Below, in pieces: positions 46,420-55,707 of a DNA stretch of 64,000 nt. The DNA is from Vreelandella arcis (GTDB lineage: Bacteria; Pseudomonadota; Gammaproteobacteria; Pseudomonadales; Halomonadaceae): positions 186,001 through 250,000 of the forward strand of contig NZ_FNII01000006.1 of NCBI RefSeq assembly GCF_900103865.1. Reading direction: 5' to 3'. The position numbers and the translations under genes are program-made. Each line of letters begins with the position of its first letter. Position 1 is the stretch's first letter. The notes under the pieces are model-generated. The model saw nothing but the letters and a program-made list of their open reading frames with translations, made no database searches and was not told where the DNA came from.

Positions 46420-47556
46420 ATGAAAAAGACACTTTTAGCGACTGCTATCGCTGGCACCATGGCTGCTTCTGGCGCCCACGCTGCTACCATCTACAACGAA
46501 GATGGCACCAAAGTTGACCTGTACGGCAACATTCAGCTGGCTCTCTCTGACGTCGAGCAAGGTGACGGCACTTCTGAAGATGGCCTGAACGACAACGGTA
46601 CTACCGTTGGTATCAATGCTTCTCACTTGATTACTCGTGACCTGACCGGTTACATGAAGCTTGAGTTTGAAGTTGATGCCGCTGACGAAATCAAGGGTTC
46701 TGGTCGTGGTCTGAATGACGGTGATCAGGCGTTCGTTGGTGTTGAAGGTAACTTTGGTGACCTTCGCATCGGTTCTTGGGATCCAATCATTGATGATTGG
46801 GCGCAAGACAAGATCACCAATAACGAATTTGCGGATGTTTCCGACTCTACTGGTGATGCTGGTAGCCTTGCTGACGCTGCAGGCTTTGATGTCGATCGTG
46901 AAGGCGACAAAGTTCAGTACGCTTCACCCAGCATGAACGGCTTTGATTTTGCTCTCGGCTTCCAGTTCAAGGGTGACGGCGACCGTAGTGACAACTCTAC
47001 TGGAGCCACTCTCAACAATGATGGCTCAACAGATCCGGCTGTTGCAGCTACTTACGAGCAAGACGAAGAAGCTGCCTTCTTCGGTGGTGTTCGTTACACC
47101 GTTGGCGGCCTTCAGCTAGCGGCAATTTATGACTCACTAGACGCTTACTCGTTTGACGGTATTGGTGCTGGCAATGAAGACGTTTCCGCTGAAGCCTACG
47201 CACTAAGTGCTGTTTACGGCTTTGGCGCTACTACGCTGGCCGGTAAGTACGAGCGTACTGATCTAGATTTTGGCAGCGATGACGGTGAAGTAGACCGTTA
47301 TGGCCTAAGCGCAAGCCACGCCTTCAACTTCGGTGATATTTACGCGGGTTACCAGTTCGTAGATGCCCAAGACGCTGCTTTCATTGTTGATGAAAACTAT
47401 GCGGGCGCAACGCAAGATGAAGAGTACAACGAGTTCACAATCGGCGCTAACTACGGCATCAGCGACAACATGTACGTTTGGGCCGAAACCGGCGTATTTG
47501 ACCGTGTAGAAGATGACGGTGACTTCGTTGCTACAGGTGTTGTTTACAGCTTCTAA
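46420..47556 (+). CDS. Outer-membrane porin (Gram-negative general porin family)
   Basis: Trimeric beta-barrel diffusion channel of 378 residues. A clear signal peptide (MKKTLLATAIAGTMAASGAH) ends at AHA, and the mature part opens with TIYNEDGTKVDLYGNIQLAL, the usual first strand. FVGVEGNFGDLRIGSWDPII near 100 is the conserved loop/strand pattern of the family, and the protein ends in VVYSF with the terminal phenylalanine needed for barrel assembly. It is strongly acidic, as expected in a halophile. AAGGA precedes the ATG and a strong terminator follows; the codons look suited to high expression. Confidence 0.93.
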   Translation: MKKTLLATAIAGTMAASGAHAATIYNEDGTKVDLYGNIQLALSDVEQGDGTSEDGLNDNGTTVGINASHLITRDLTGYMKLEFEVDAADEIKGSGRGLNDGDQAFVGVEGNFGDLRIGSWDPIIDDWAQDKITNNEFADVSDSTGDAGSLADAAGFDVDREGDKVQYASPSMNGFDFALGFQFKGDGDRSDNSTGATLNNDGSTDPAVAATYEQDEEAAFFGGVRYTVGGLQLAAIYDSLDAYSFDGIGAGNEDVSAEAYALSAVYGFGATTLAGKYERTDLDFGSDDGEVDRYGLSASHAFNFGDIYAGYQFVDAQDAAFIVDENYAGATQDEEYNEFTIGANYGISDNMYVWAETGVFDRVEDDGDFVATGVVYSF

Positions 47557-47591
47557 TTCTTGTTCCTTGGGAACAAAGCTGTAATGATCGA

Positions 47592-47617
47592 AGCCGGCCC
47601 TTGGGGCCGGCTTTCTT
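47592..47617 (+). terminator. Rho-independent terminator of the porin gene
   Basis: Stem AGCCGGCCC (47592-47600) and GGGCCGGCT (47604-47612) with loop TTG, followed by TTCTTG. Confidence 0.88.
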
Positions 47618-47654
47618 GTATGTGGAATTTATTGGGTGTTAAAGGAGAATTGTC

Positions 47655-48650
47655 ATGGTCAATCGGTATGTGATCAGTCTCGGCGTAGTGCTGGTAACCG
47701 CCAGTTTGCCGCTATGGGCGCAAAGCCCTGCCGAGCAGCGCAGCATGGAAGCCGCAGCGCAGGTGGATATTTCCAAGTTTTTTTCTTCACAAACCGATGC
47801 GCGCAGCCGTACCTTTCCTTTTCGTGGCGAACAAACCCATACCTTTACGGTTACCGACACCGGGCAGTATCAGTTAGTCAGCAACCCTGTGGGAGGGGAT
47901 AGCGATTATCGTATTACCGCCTCGCTAACCGATGAGCAGGGCAATGTGATTCGAGAGGGAGATGCCTTCGGTCGTAGTGGTGGGCTGGAGATGACTGTGG
48001 AGCTGGAGCCTGGTGAATACACGCTTGCTACCGAGGCGCGTAAAATGGGCCCCGCAAGCTCGGGGGCGAACGGCTATTTGATTCAAGTGGTAGGGCTGGA
48101 TGCGTCAGGCAACCGTGTTGCACTTGGTGAAAGCGGTATTGATGATGGCGATGATGCCATTTTTGGACAGTCAGGTGACTCGGATTCCGTCTTTGTCAGA
48201 CCAGGGGCTGCATCGATTGCGCTTGAGAGTGAGAGCCAGTCTAGTGAGCAGTTGCCCACACCGCAAGAAGCGTCCGCAACCAGCTCAACTGATGAAGACG
48301 CGGGCGATGTTGAGAGCGCCAGTGCAAACACGCCCGACACCATTCTGGCGGATGTACGGATTGCTTATGAGGGCGAGGTAGTTACCTTTACGCTGGATGA
48401 GCCAAGAGATGTCCAAATTGACAGCTCCACCTTTCCAGGCAACGAAGGTAGCTACCGCATAGAAGCACGCCTGCTAGATGCCCAAGGTAATTTGGTTGCA
48501 CAAGATAAAGGAACGGCTGTCGCGGGCGATTTTGCCATCAGCGAACGGTTAGCACCAGGTGAGTACCGCGTATGGGTAGATGGTCGCCGTATAGGCTCGA
48601 TCCAAGGGCGCGATTCGACATACCAATTGCGTGTCGAAGTGATTGACTAA
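47655..48650 (+). CDS. Periplasmic protein with two PPC-like beta domains
   Basis: Exported protein of 331 residues of unknown function. The signal peptide covers about residues 1-23 (ending LPLWAQ). Two similar domains follow, residues about 50-150 and 230-330, sharing the order HTFTVTDTGQYQL / VTFTLDEPRDVQI, YRITASLTDEQGNVIREG / YRIEARLLDAQGNLVAQD, and LEPGEYTLATEARKMG / LAPGEYRVWVDGRRIG. They look like duplicated bacterial pre-peptidase C-type sandwiches. The linker (160-225) is rich in S, E, T and D. No catalytic motif is seen, so it is more likely a binding or envelope protein. AAGGAG stands nine bases before the ATG. Confidence 0.75.
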   Translation: MVNRYVISLGVVLVTASLPLWAQSPAEQRSMEAAAQVDISKFFSSQTDARSRTFPFRGEQTHTFTVTDTGQYQLVSNPVGGDSDYRITASLTDEQGNVIREGDAFGRSGGLEMTVELEPGEYTLATEARKMGPASSGANGYLIQVVGLDASGNRVALGESGIDDGDDAIFGQSGDSDSVFVRPGAASIALESESQSSEQLPTPQEASATSSTDEDAGDVESASANTPDTILADVRIAYEGEVVTFTLDEPRDVQIDSSTFPGNEGSYRIEARLLDAQGNLVAQDKGTAVAGDFAISERLAPGEYRVWVDGRRIGSIQGRDSTYQLRVEVID

Positions 48651-48740
48651 TAATTTTGATAATCAGCAGAAGGGGCGAGGTAGATCGGAAGCTTCCAGCC
48701 GCCATATTGCTTGATAAGTTCGGTTTTAATAAATTCATTG

Positions 48741-48767
48741 GCGGCGACGAAAGTCGCCGCACCTGTT
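48741..48767 (+). terminator. Terminator after the periplasmic protein gene
   Basis: Perfect stem GCGGCGAC / GTCGCCGC (48741-48748, 48753-48760) closed by a GAAA tetraloop, followed by ACCTGTTT. The rest of 48651-48920 shows no gene. Confidence 0.65.
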
Positions 48768-48920
48768 TAGAAGCGCTAATTTTCTACCGTTGATCGGCGC
48801 CTGGCTTATTTTTTTGTGATGGATACTCATACAACGTTACTATAGAACTCATACGATAAAGCCACCGGGGTTTAGACGGTTGGATACCATAAAAATGATG
48901 AGCGAGGCGGGTGGGCTTTA

Positions 48921-50933
48921 GTGCGTCTGTTAATGCGAAAAATCGGTTTTGGTTCGCTACAGAAGCGACTGCTGATGGGCCTGGCGGTTACCTGGTTACT
49001 GGTGGTGGTACTGGTACTGGGCATGGCTTGGCAGTTGGGCAACTCTATGGTGAAGGCCACCAATATGGCGCATCTGCGCTATGAATCCACCTTGCTGGCC
49101 GATGAAGTGACCGAGCAAATAGACGTCCGCTTTGATGCATTAAGGCGCTTAAGCAAACAGCTTGATGCAGACACCAGCCGCGACTCGATGCGTACCATGC
49201 TGCGACGTAATGAAGCATTAATGGCCTGGTTTGAAGGTGTGGTTATTGCTGATGCAGAAGGTAAAATCATTGCCGACTGGCCACATGTGGAAGGCCGCGA
49301 AGGACTCGACACGGCACCGCTTGAATACTTTCGCATGCTGCGTGGTACACAAACGCCCTACGTTAGTGAACCCTTTGTGGGCCGTGCCAGTGGCATTCCC
49401 ATGGTGTTAGTGAGTGTGCCGCGGAGTAATCCAAACGGCGAATTTAATGGCTTTGTCGGGGGTATTGTGAGCCTGCACTCAGGTGGGTTGTTTGATCGCC
49501 TGGCGCGCGTAAGGCTCGGCGAAGATGGCTATGCAGGCGTCGCCACGTCGTCAGGCAAAATCCTTTACCATCCTAATCGCGATCTGATTATGACGCAGGT
49601 GCCTGATGCCGACTTTAACCCTTGGCTTTCTCTGGCGCTGGATGGCTGGGAAGGCGAAGCGGTTGGTTCACTACTTAACGGCCAGCTTGGGTTTCAGTCT
49701 TATAGACAAGTCTGGCCAGCTGACTGGATAGTGGGTTTATATTTGCCCAATGATCAGGCTCAAGAGCCGCTAAGCGGCTTTTTGCATCGGCTTTGGTGGC
49801 TTGGCATTGCGCTGACAGTGCTAATGTTGCCGGTACTGTGGTTGTTATTGCGCCGCATGCTGTCGCCGTTAAAACACTTAGCCAAGCAGATTGGCGAGGT
49901 TGGCCGAGCCGAACGCGAACGCGTGAAGCTGGGCACCAACATGCAAGAACTGCAGCATGTGGCAAACACCTTTAATCGCGTGGAAGACGAGCGCCAAGTG
50001 TTATTGACCAACCTTCAAGAGCGCGAAGCGTTTCTCGACTCGGTGCTGAATGCTACGCCCCAGGGCATGTTCGTGGCCAATTTCGATGGTCATATTACCT
50101 ACATGAACCCAGCGCTGCTTGGCATGCTGGGCATTCAATCTCACTTGCCAATGAAAGCTTGGCTGCATCAAATCCATCCTGATGACCGCGATGGCGCCAT
50201 GGATATGTGGCACCACAGCTTGAAGTCTGGCAGCGATTATGTTCGCCAACTACGCTTTGTGCGTCATGATGGTGAAACGCTGTGGCTGGATGTACACGCC
50301 CGGGTGGTCATGCTCTCCCAGGGCGGGCACTCGCTCGGGCTGGTCGGGGTGGTCAAAGACATTACCGAGCGCCGTGAGCTGGAGGCCCTTCAGCGCTGGG
50401 AGGCCGAGCACGATCCGTTAACCGGTTTGCTTAACCGGCGGGGGTTTGAGCGGCGGCTTGACGAAGCCTTCGCTGACTTTCAAAAAACCAGTACGCCCTC
50501 GGCGCTGCTGTTATTCGACCTGGATCATTTCAAGCCGATTAACGATGAAGGCGGGCACGCGCTGGGTGACGAAATGCTCCGCCGTATTGCCCAAGTGGTG
50601 GCTTGGGAAGTTCGCCGTAGCGACCATGTGGCTCGCCAAGGCGGCGATGAGTTTGGTGTACTGCTGCCCAGTTGTACCCTTAGTCAAGCGCGGAGAATTG
50701 CCGAAGCGCTGCGCAATTCCGTGGGTGAGATATCGGTCGACTACGAAGGCAAAGAGTATAGCGTAACGCTGAGTATCGGGGTCACGACGTTTCACGAGGA
50801 CGATGGCGGTACTGACGATGCGGTGGCTCGCGCTGATGCCGGCAGCTATACAGCGAAAGATAAAGGACGCAATGGCGTGGTCATCAACTTACGCGATGAA
50901 CACGTCGATGATGCGATAGCGCATTTTGATTAA
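48921..50933 (+). CDS. Membrane-bound Cache-PAS diguanylate cyclase
   Basis: Inner-membrane c-di-GMP synthase of 670 residues. The first membrane helix (about 14-36) is followed by a periplasmic double-Cache sensor (about 40-270, with LGEDGYAGVATSSGKILYHP near 210), a second helix near 285-305, a HAMP-like stretch, a PAS domain (about 365-490) and a GGDEF domain (500-660). The active site ARQGGDEFGVLL is near residue 573 and an RRSD inhibitory site stands five residues before it, so it should be an active cyclase with feedback. The start is GTG at 48921 or ATG at 48933. Its stop is two bases from that of the convergent GGDEF/EAL gene. Confidence 0.9.
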   Translation: MRLLMRKIGFGSLQKRLLMGLAVTWLLVVVLVLGMAWQLGNSMVKATNMAHLRYESTLLADEVTEQIDVRFDALRRLSKQLDADTSRDSMRTMLRRNEALMAWFEGVVIADAEGKIIADWPHVEGREGLDTAPLEYFRMLRGTQTPYVSEPFVGRASGIPMVLVSVPRSNPNGEFNGFVGGIVSLHSGGLFDRLARVRLGEDGYAGVATSSGKILYHPNRDLIMTQVPDADFNPWLSLALDGWEGEAVGSLLNGQLGFQSYRQVWPADWIVGLYLPNDQAQEPLSGFLHRLWWLGIALTVLMLPVLWLLLRRMLSPLKHLAKQIGEVGRAERERVKLGTNMQELQHVANTFNRVEDERQVLLTNLQEREAFLDSVLNATPQGMFVANFDGHITYMNPALLGMLGIQSHLPMKAWLHQIHPDDRDGAMDMWHHSLKSGSDYVRQLRFVRHDGETLWLDVHARVVMLSQGGHSLGLVGVVKDITERRELEALQRWEAEHDPLTGLLNRRGFERRLDEAFADFQKTSTPSALLLFDLDHFKPINDEGGHALGDEMLRRIAQVVAWEVRRSDHVARQGGDEFGVLLPSCTLSQARRIAEALRNSVGEISVDYEGKEYSVTLSIGVTTFHEDDGGTDDAVARADAGSYTAKDKGRNGVVINLRDEHVDDAIAHFD

Positions 50934-50935
50934 CC

Positions 50936-53900
50936 TCAATGGGGCATTATTCGCCACTGCTCTAGCCATTGAGGTATTTCAAGTGCCGGCATAGGGCGGG
51001 CAATGCCATACCCTTGGGCAAGATAACACCCTAGGGCGAGCAACGCGCTGGCATGGGCCATGGTTTCAACCCCCTCGGCAAGCACCGGGCGTGAGAACTT
51101 CTTGGCTAGAAAGACAATACTTTCGACAATCGCCCGGTCGTCCTGGCTTTCGAGCATATCGCGCACAAAATCGCGGTCAACCTTGATCAGCTGTACGGGT
51201 AAGCGACGAAAATACGCCAGCGACGAATAGCCTGTACCAAAGTCGTCGAGGGCGACGTCAATACCCAACGCTTGGCAGGCGGAGAGCACCGTCAGCGCGG
51301 CCTGCATGTCATCTAAGGTGGCCGATTCCAAAATTTCCAGCGATAACCGATTCGGCTCAATGTGTGGGTAGGCGTTAAGCAAGCTCTGCAGCTGGGGTAA
51401 GAAACCCGGGTGCAATAAGTGCCTAGGGCTAATATTCACGCTGACTCTCATTTGAATCGATTGCTGTTGCCATAGAGTCTGCTGTTTTAGTGCCGCTTCA
51501 ATAACCCATTCGCCAAGGTCATATTCCAGATCAGTGCCCTCAATCAACGGCAAGAAGTCAGCCGGCGAAAGTAAGCCTTTTTCTGGATGCTGCCAGCGGA
51601 TGAGCGCTTCGACACCAATCACGCGGTGGGATTTCAGGTTTACCTGAGGCTGATAAAAAAGTTGAAACTCATCGTGGGCTAGCCCATGACGTATGGCCTT
51701 ACGCTTCATCAGTTTGCTACGCGTTGACTGCTCTTCGTCCGGGTTATAAACCGCATGCTGGGAATGCCCCAGCGTTTTTGCCTGGTACAGCGCTTGGTAG
51801 GCGTGCCGGATAAGTGTGTCAGAATCACTGTTGTCGAGAGGGTAGCTGGTCGTACCTACACAGGTGGTTAGCTTGATAGGCTGCCCAGCAAGATAAAGCG
51901 TTTCTTGAATGCGTTGTTGTAGGCTGGACGCGGTAATCGCTGAGTGAGTGACGACAGCGAACTCATCGCCGCTTAAACGGCCGCTGAAACCCTCTTCGTT
52001 GGTTAATTGCGCCAATCGTTGCGCCACGCTTACCAACAGCTTGTTGCCTGCGTGATAACCGAGTAATTCATTAAGTCGCTTAAAGTCGTCCAGGTTTAAC
52101 ACATGAATGTTGATGGGCTTATCGCCTGTCACCCCTTGGATGTACAGCGCTAGTTTTTCTTTGGTTAAGCGTTGATTGGCAAGCCCGGTGAGCTCATCAA
52201 TATTGGCTGCTTTATAAAGGGCTTCTTCATGGGCTTTGGTATCGCTGATATCCGACTGGATGGCAATAAATCCTTGGTGCCCGTTATCGCCACCCGGTAA
52301 CGGATTGCCGCTAATATGCACCCAATAAGGTGAACCATCACGTCGATAATTGAGCAACTCTTCTTCAAAGCTGTGTTTTAGTTGAAGTGCCTGGGTAATG
52401 CGCGCGATGGTGGCCGGGTCGGTTTTCGGCCCATGTAATAGCTCACCGGGTGTTTTGCCTTGCGCATCTTCCAGTTTGTAGCCACTTGAGCGAGTAAAAC
52501 CTTCATTGACCCATTCAATTCGCCCCTGGGCATCGGTGATCACTACGCCGTTACTGGTTTTTTTCGCCACCATGGAAAGGCGAGCGATCGCGGTTTGATC
52601 CTCCCGTTGCTGGCGGTTGATACGCAGGTTGTTGATTAACTGGCCGATACTCCCCAGCAGCGGGGCTAGAAAATCCACCAGCACTCTGTCGTAGCCGTTG
52701 GGACGATTTGCCAGGCCAATCATGGCAATGCATTGACCGTGTAAATGAATCGGCACCCCCAAGAAGGCTGCTAACTGGGGGTGGCCGGGCGGTAGCCCAC
52801 CGCGCCGCGGGTCTAGGGCGGGCTGATTGGCAATCACGACTTCTTCGTACCGCATTACATAGCCAAACAATGTGTTCAGGTTGCTAAACATCATGCCATT
52901 GGGCGCATTTTGCTCATAAAACCGGCGTGATTCATCATCCCAGGTAATGTCGGTAATGGCGTGGGCCACTAAGTAAGGGGCTTGCTGCTCATCTTTCAAG
53001 ACTTCGCCAATAAAGCCGTACTCGCTGTCGGTCAGGGTTAACAAATCATCGAGCAAGTGTTTGAGCGCGAACGTGTTGTCACGCTCGTCAATAAAGCTTG
53101 ATTGAGCGCGCATAATGGCGCGCTCCAGGGCCTGTTGCTTTAATAGCTGGCTTTCGATGCGTTTGCGGGGTGTTACGTCAATCATGGTGCCAATCAACTG
53201 CGCAACGTGGCCGTTAATCAACACCGGTTGGCCGGTGATGCGTACCCAGCGCTGAAGCCCTTGGGGGGTAACTAACTGGAAGATGTCGTTGAATGCCCGT
53301 CGATGCTCAACGGCTGATTTCAGCGCCTTAATTAAACGCTGTTTGTCAGCGTCGACGTAAACGTTTAACCGACGGAACATATCGCTATCGGCGTCTTTGC
53401 TAATGCCGTAGAGCTGGTTAATGACGTCGTTGTAGTGCGTGACCCGGCTAGGAATGTCCATTTCCCAAACCCCGATGCCGGCTTGGCGGGTGGCATGCTG
53501 CTCGCGCGAGGTTAAGTGTTGTTCAAACTGCAGTACCACGTTGTTACCGAGCTGCGTTAATAATTCACGTTGAGACGAGGTTAATTGGCGCGGCGTCGTG
53601 TCCATCACGCAGAGCGACCCAATCGCGTGACCGTTGGCTGTGATTAAAGGCACGCCAGCGTAAAAACGGATACCAGGCGGTTGGACGACGAGGGGTAAGT
53701 TTTCGAAACGGCTGTCTTGTTGCGCATCGCTGACTTCAACAAGTGATGAGCAGGCAATGGTGTGGGTACTGAAAGAGTGCTCGCGCGGGGTAGAGCTCGC
53801 TGTATCGCCGTAGCGGCTTTTACACCAGGTGTGCTCTTCGTCAACCAGGGTGATTAATGCGATAGGGACGTGGCAATGCGTGGCGGCCAAGCGGGTAATG

Positions 53901-53998
53901 CGATCAAGTTCGGGATTCGCGGTGCGGTCACCTAGCGTATACCGTTTTAGCGTAAAAAGGCGTTGCGCTTCATTGTGGTTTCCGGCGGGCGTTACCAT
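50936..53998 (-). CDS. GAF/PAS sensor with degenerate GGDEF (SGDEF) and EAL domains
   Basis: Cytoplasmic c-di-GMP protein. The ATG at 53998 gives 1020 residues beginning MVTPAGNHNEAQRLFTLKRY and is preferred: the longer frame to 54322 would run into the divergent AEC gene. Order: GAF (about 30-170), PAS (185-305), second GAF (320-475), PAS (490-610), GGDEF (625-785), EAL (790-1015). The cyclase motif reads RLSGDEFAVV (codons at 51959-51973), so the first glycine is serine, and there is no RxxD site before it. The EAL domain has VEALIRWQHPEKG and DDFGTGYSSLAYF. Phosphodiesterase is the likelier activity; the GGDEF domain may only regulate. Confidence 0.87.
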   Translation of the reverse strand: MVTPAGNHNEAQRLFTLKRYTLGDRTANPELDRITRLAATHCHVPIALITLVDEEHTWCKSRYGDTASSTPREHSFSTHTIACSSLVEVSDAQQDSRFENLPLVVQPPGIRFYAGVPLITANGHAIGSLCVMDTTPRQLTSSQRELLTQLGNNVVLQFEQHLTSREQHATRQAGIGVWEMDIPSRVTHYNDVINQLYGISKDADSDMFRRLNVYVDADKQRLIKALKSAVEHRRAFNDIFQLVTPQGLQRWVRITGQPVLINGHVAQLIGTMIDVTPRKRIESQLLKQQALERAIMRAQSSFIDERDNTFALKHLLDDLLTLTDSEYGFIGEVLKDEQQAPYLVAHAITDITWDDESRRFYEQNAPNGMMFSNLNTLFGYVMRYEEVVIANQPALDPRRGGLPPGHPQLAAFLGVPIHLHGQCIAMIGLANRPNGYDRVLVDFLAPLLGSIGQLINNLRINRQQREDQTAIARLSMVAKKTSNGVVITDAQGRIEWVNEGFTRSSGYKLEDAQGKTPGELLHGPKTDPATIARITQALQLKHSFEEELLNYRRDGSPYWVHISGNPLPGGDNGHQGFIAIQSDISDTKAHEEALYKAANIDELTGLANQRLTKEKLALYIQGVTGDKPINIHVLNLDDFKRLNELLGYHAGNKLLVSVAQRLAQLTNEEGFSGRLSGDEFAVVTHSAITASSLQQRIQETLYLAGQPIKLTTCVGTTSYPLDNSDSDTLIRHAYQALYQAKTLGHSQHAVYNPDEEQSTRSKLMKRKAIRHGLAHDEFQLFYQPQVNLKSHRVIGVEALIRWQHPEKGLLSPADFLPLIEGTDLEYDLGEWVIEAALKQQTLWQQQSIQMRVSVNISPRHLLHPGFLPQLQSLLNAYPHIEPNRLSLEILESATLDDMQAALTVLSACQALGIDVALDDFGTGYSSLAYFRRLPVQLIKVDRDFVRDMLESQDDRAIVESIVFLAKKFSRPVLAEGVETMAHASALLALGCYLAQGYGIARPMPALEIPQWLEQWRIMPH

Positions 53999-54143
53999 GG
54001 GCAACCTATGTTTATGTGCGCTTTCAGCGATATTCTCTCTTATGCGGCATCGCTGTCCAGCCAGTCGACAAATCTCTGTCAACGGTAGAACATAACAAGG
54101 TGCTGATTTAAAAGTCTGAATACATGAAAAGAGATTGTTGACC

Positions 54144-55091
54144 GTGAGCCTATTTGAGCTGTTTACCCGGACGCTTGATATCACCCTGCCTGTCTTTGCG
54201 ATGGTGTTTGTTGGCCTGGGTCTAAAGCGGCTTGGCTGGATTGATAGAGCCTTCGTCTCGACCGCGTCTGCCTTGGTTTTCAAGGCGACCTTGCCCACGC
54301 TGATTTTCTTGAGCTTGATCAAAGCCGACCTGGCCGTGGCGCTGGATGTGCCAATGTTGGTGTTTTTTGCCTTGGCGACCCTTTGCCAATGTGCTTTGAG
54401 TTGGGGGTGGGCCAGTTGGCGAGTTAAGCGGGAGGAACGCGGTGTTTACGTGCAGGGCTCGTTTCGCGGTAATTGTGGTGTCGTCGGGCTCGCGTTGGCA
54501 GCGGGCATGTACGGTAATTATGGGCTTTCGGCGGGGAGTATATTACTGGGCGTCGTCATTGTGACCTATAACGTGCTCTCGGTGGTGGTGCTCGCTATGT
54601 ACCAGCCTGGCCAAGCCACCGATTGGCGAAGCCTGCTGGGTAAAATGTTCACTAACCCGTTGATTATCTCCGTCTTGGCGGCTTTGCCGTTTACCGCTTT
54701 GTCGATATCACTGCCCGGTTGGCTGGTCACCTCGGGGGATTATTTCGCATCGCTTACGCTGCCGCTGGCGCTTATCTGTATCGGGGCGACACTGTCGTTA
54801 AGAAGTCTGCGCGAAAGTCAGCAGGTGGCGATGGGTGCCAGCGTGATGAAGATGGTCATCCTACCCGTGCTGTCGACGGTTGCCGCCTGGTTGGTAGGCT
54901 TTTCAGGCCGTGAGCTGGGCTTGCTGTTTCTGTTTTTTGCCAGCCCCACCGCGGCCGCGAGTTTTGTCATGGTTAAAGCGATTGGCGGCAATGTGGCACT
55001 GGCAGCCAATATCATTGCCATCACCACACTGATGGCCAGCGTCACGGTCACCGTGGGGATCTTTACCCTGCGACTGCTGGGCTGGATATAA
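54144..55091 (+). CDS. AEC family transporter
   Basis: Auxin efflux carrier-like inner-membrane protein of 315 residues with about ten hydrophobic helices arranged as two halves. The conserved N-terminal part is LPVFAMVFVGLGLKRLGWID near residue 16 and the second half starts with NPLIISVLAALPFTALSISL near 170. Bacterial members carry malate or other small organic anions; the substrate here is unknown. The GTG at 54144 is preferred over TTG at 54135, since AAAAGAGA lies upstream. It is divergent from the GGDEF/EAL gene. Confidence 0.85.
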   Translation: MSLFELFTRTLDITLPVFAMVFVGLGLKRLGWIDRAFVSTASALVFKATLPTLIFLSLIKADLAVALDVPMLVFFALATLCQCALSWGWASWRVKREERGVYVQGSFRGNCGVVGLALAAGMYGNYGLSAGSILLGVVIVTYNVLSVVVLAMYQPGQATDWRSLLGKMFTNPLIISVLAALPFTALSISLPGWLVTSGDYFASLTLPLALICIGATLSLRSLRESQQVAMGASVMKMVILPVLSTVAAWLVGFSGRELGLLFLFFASPTAAASFVMVKAIGGNVALAANIIAITTLMASVTVTVGIFTLRLLGWI

Positions 55092-55100
55092 CGCATCGCC

Positions 55101-55136
55101 TTGGCCTGCGCTGCCGCAGAGGTTATACTGCCGCCC
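55101..55136 (+). promoter_or_regulatory. Promoter of tRNA-Arg with GC-rich discriminator
   Basis: TTGGCC at 55101-55106 and TATACT at 55124-55129 with the ideal 17-base gap. The bases after the -10 box (GCCGCCCC) are a GC-rich discriminator, the mark of stringently controlled stable RNA promoters. Confidence 0.7.
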
Positions 55137-55143
55137 CTCATAA

Positions 55144-55220
55144 GTCCCTGTAGCTCAGCAGGATAGAGCAGCCGCCTCCTAAGCGGCAGGTCGCAGGTTC
55201 AAATCCTGCCAGGGACGCCA
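55144..55220 (+). tRNA. tRNA-Arg (anticodon CCT)
   Basis: Full cloverleaf: acceptor GTCCCTG / CAGGGAC, D arm GCTC ... GAGC, anticodon stem GCCGC / GCGGC with loop CTCCTAA (anticodon CCT, reading AGG), T arm GCAGG-TTCAAAT-CCTGC, discriminator G and encoded CCA. The 3' half is a common attachment site for integrating elements, and mobile-element debris and a BREX operon follow it. Confidence 0.97.
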
Positions 55221-55469
55221 AAGAAATCATCATCTTACATTTATTTTTTGAATCTATATTTCTATATTCTTCGCTTGAACCCCTAGTGGAACCCCTAGCC
55301 AGAAAATCTATACTGACTGTTATTTGCTAATATGGTTATTAGTATTGGTTTTAGAAGGAATCACCTCGGCACTAGCAGTTTTTCTTCCAGGTCACTCTTT
55401 CTGAATTGGATCCCGAAATTTGGACAGGTGCATCAGCTCTGATTCATCATCTCCAGAAGGAGGAGAATC

Positions 55470-55697
55470 ATGGGCAAGAAACGCAAACAGTACAGCGCAT
55501 CGTTCAAGTCCAAAGTCGCCCTGGCCGCCCTCAAAGGTGACGAGACCACCTCCGATATTGCTGCCCGCTTCCAGATCCAGCTCACCATGGTCAGCACCTG
55601 GAAGCGTGAACTGCTGGAGAACGCTCCTGAGCTTTTCGAGGGCAAGAAGAAGACCGCCAAACAGACCGACGAGCGCCCAGCGCCGGTGAACTCTTAG
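55470..55697 (+). pseudogene. IS3-family transposase OrfA, truncated
   Basis: Starts well (MGKKRKQYSASFKSKVALAA, GGAGGAGA ribosome binding site) and has the helix-turn-helix with ALKGDETTSDIAARFQ and MVSTWKRELLENAPELFEG, as in IS3-family OrfA. After about residue 68 the homology stops and the frame ends at 75 residues, with no OrfB behind it. An IS-like end with TGGATCCCGAAATTTGGACA lies just upstream near 55408. Remnant of an element cut by the next one. Confidence 0.8.
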
Positions 55698-55707
55698 GGA
55701 GATTCTG

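Noticed and set aside
53999..54322. N-terminal extension of the - strand GGDEF/EAL protein to 54322
   Set aside because: The extension would overlap the divergent AEC gene start and contains no domain; the ATG at 53998 fits the GAF domain start.
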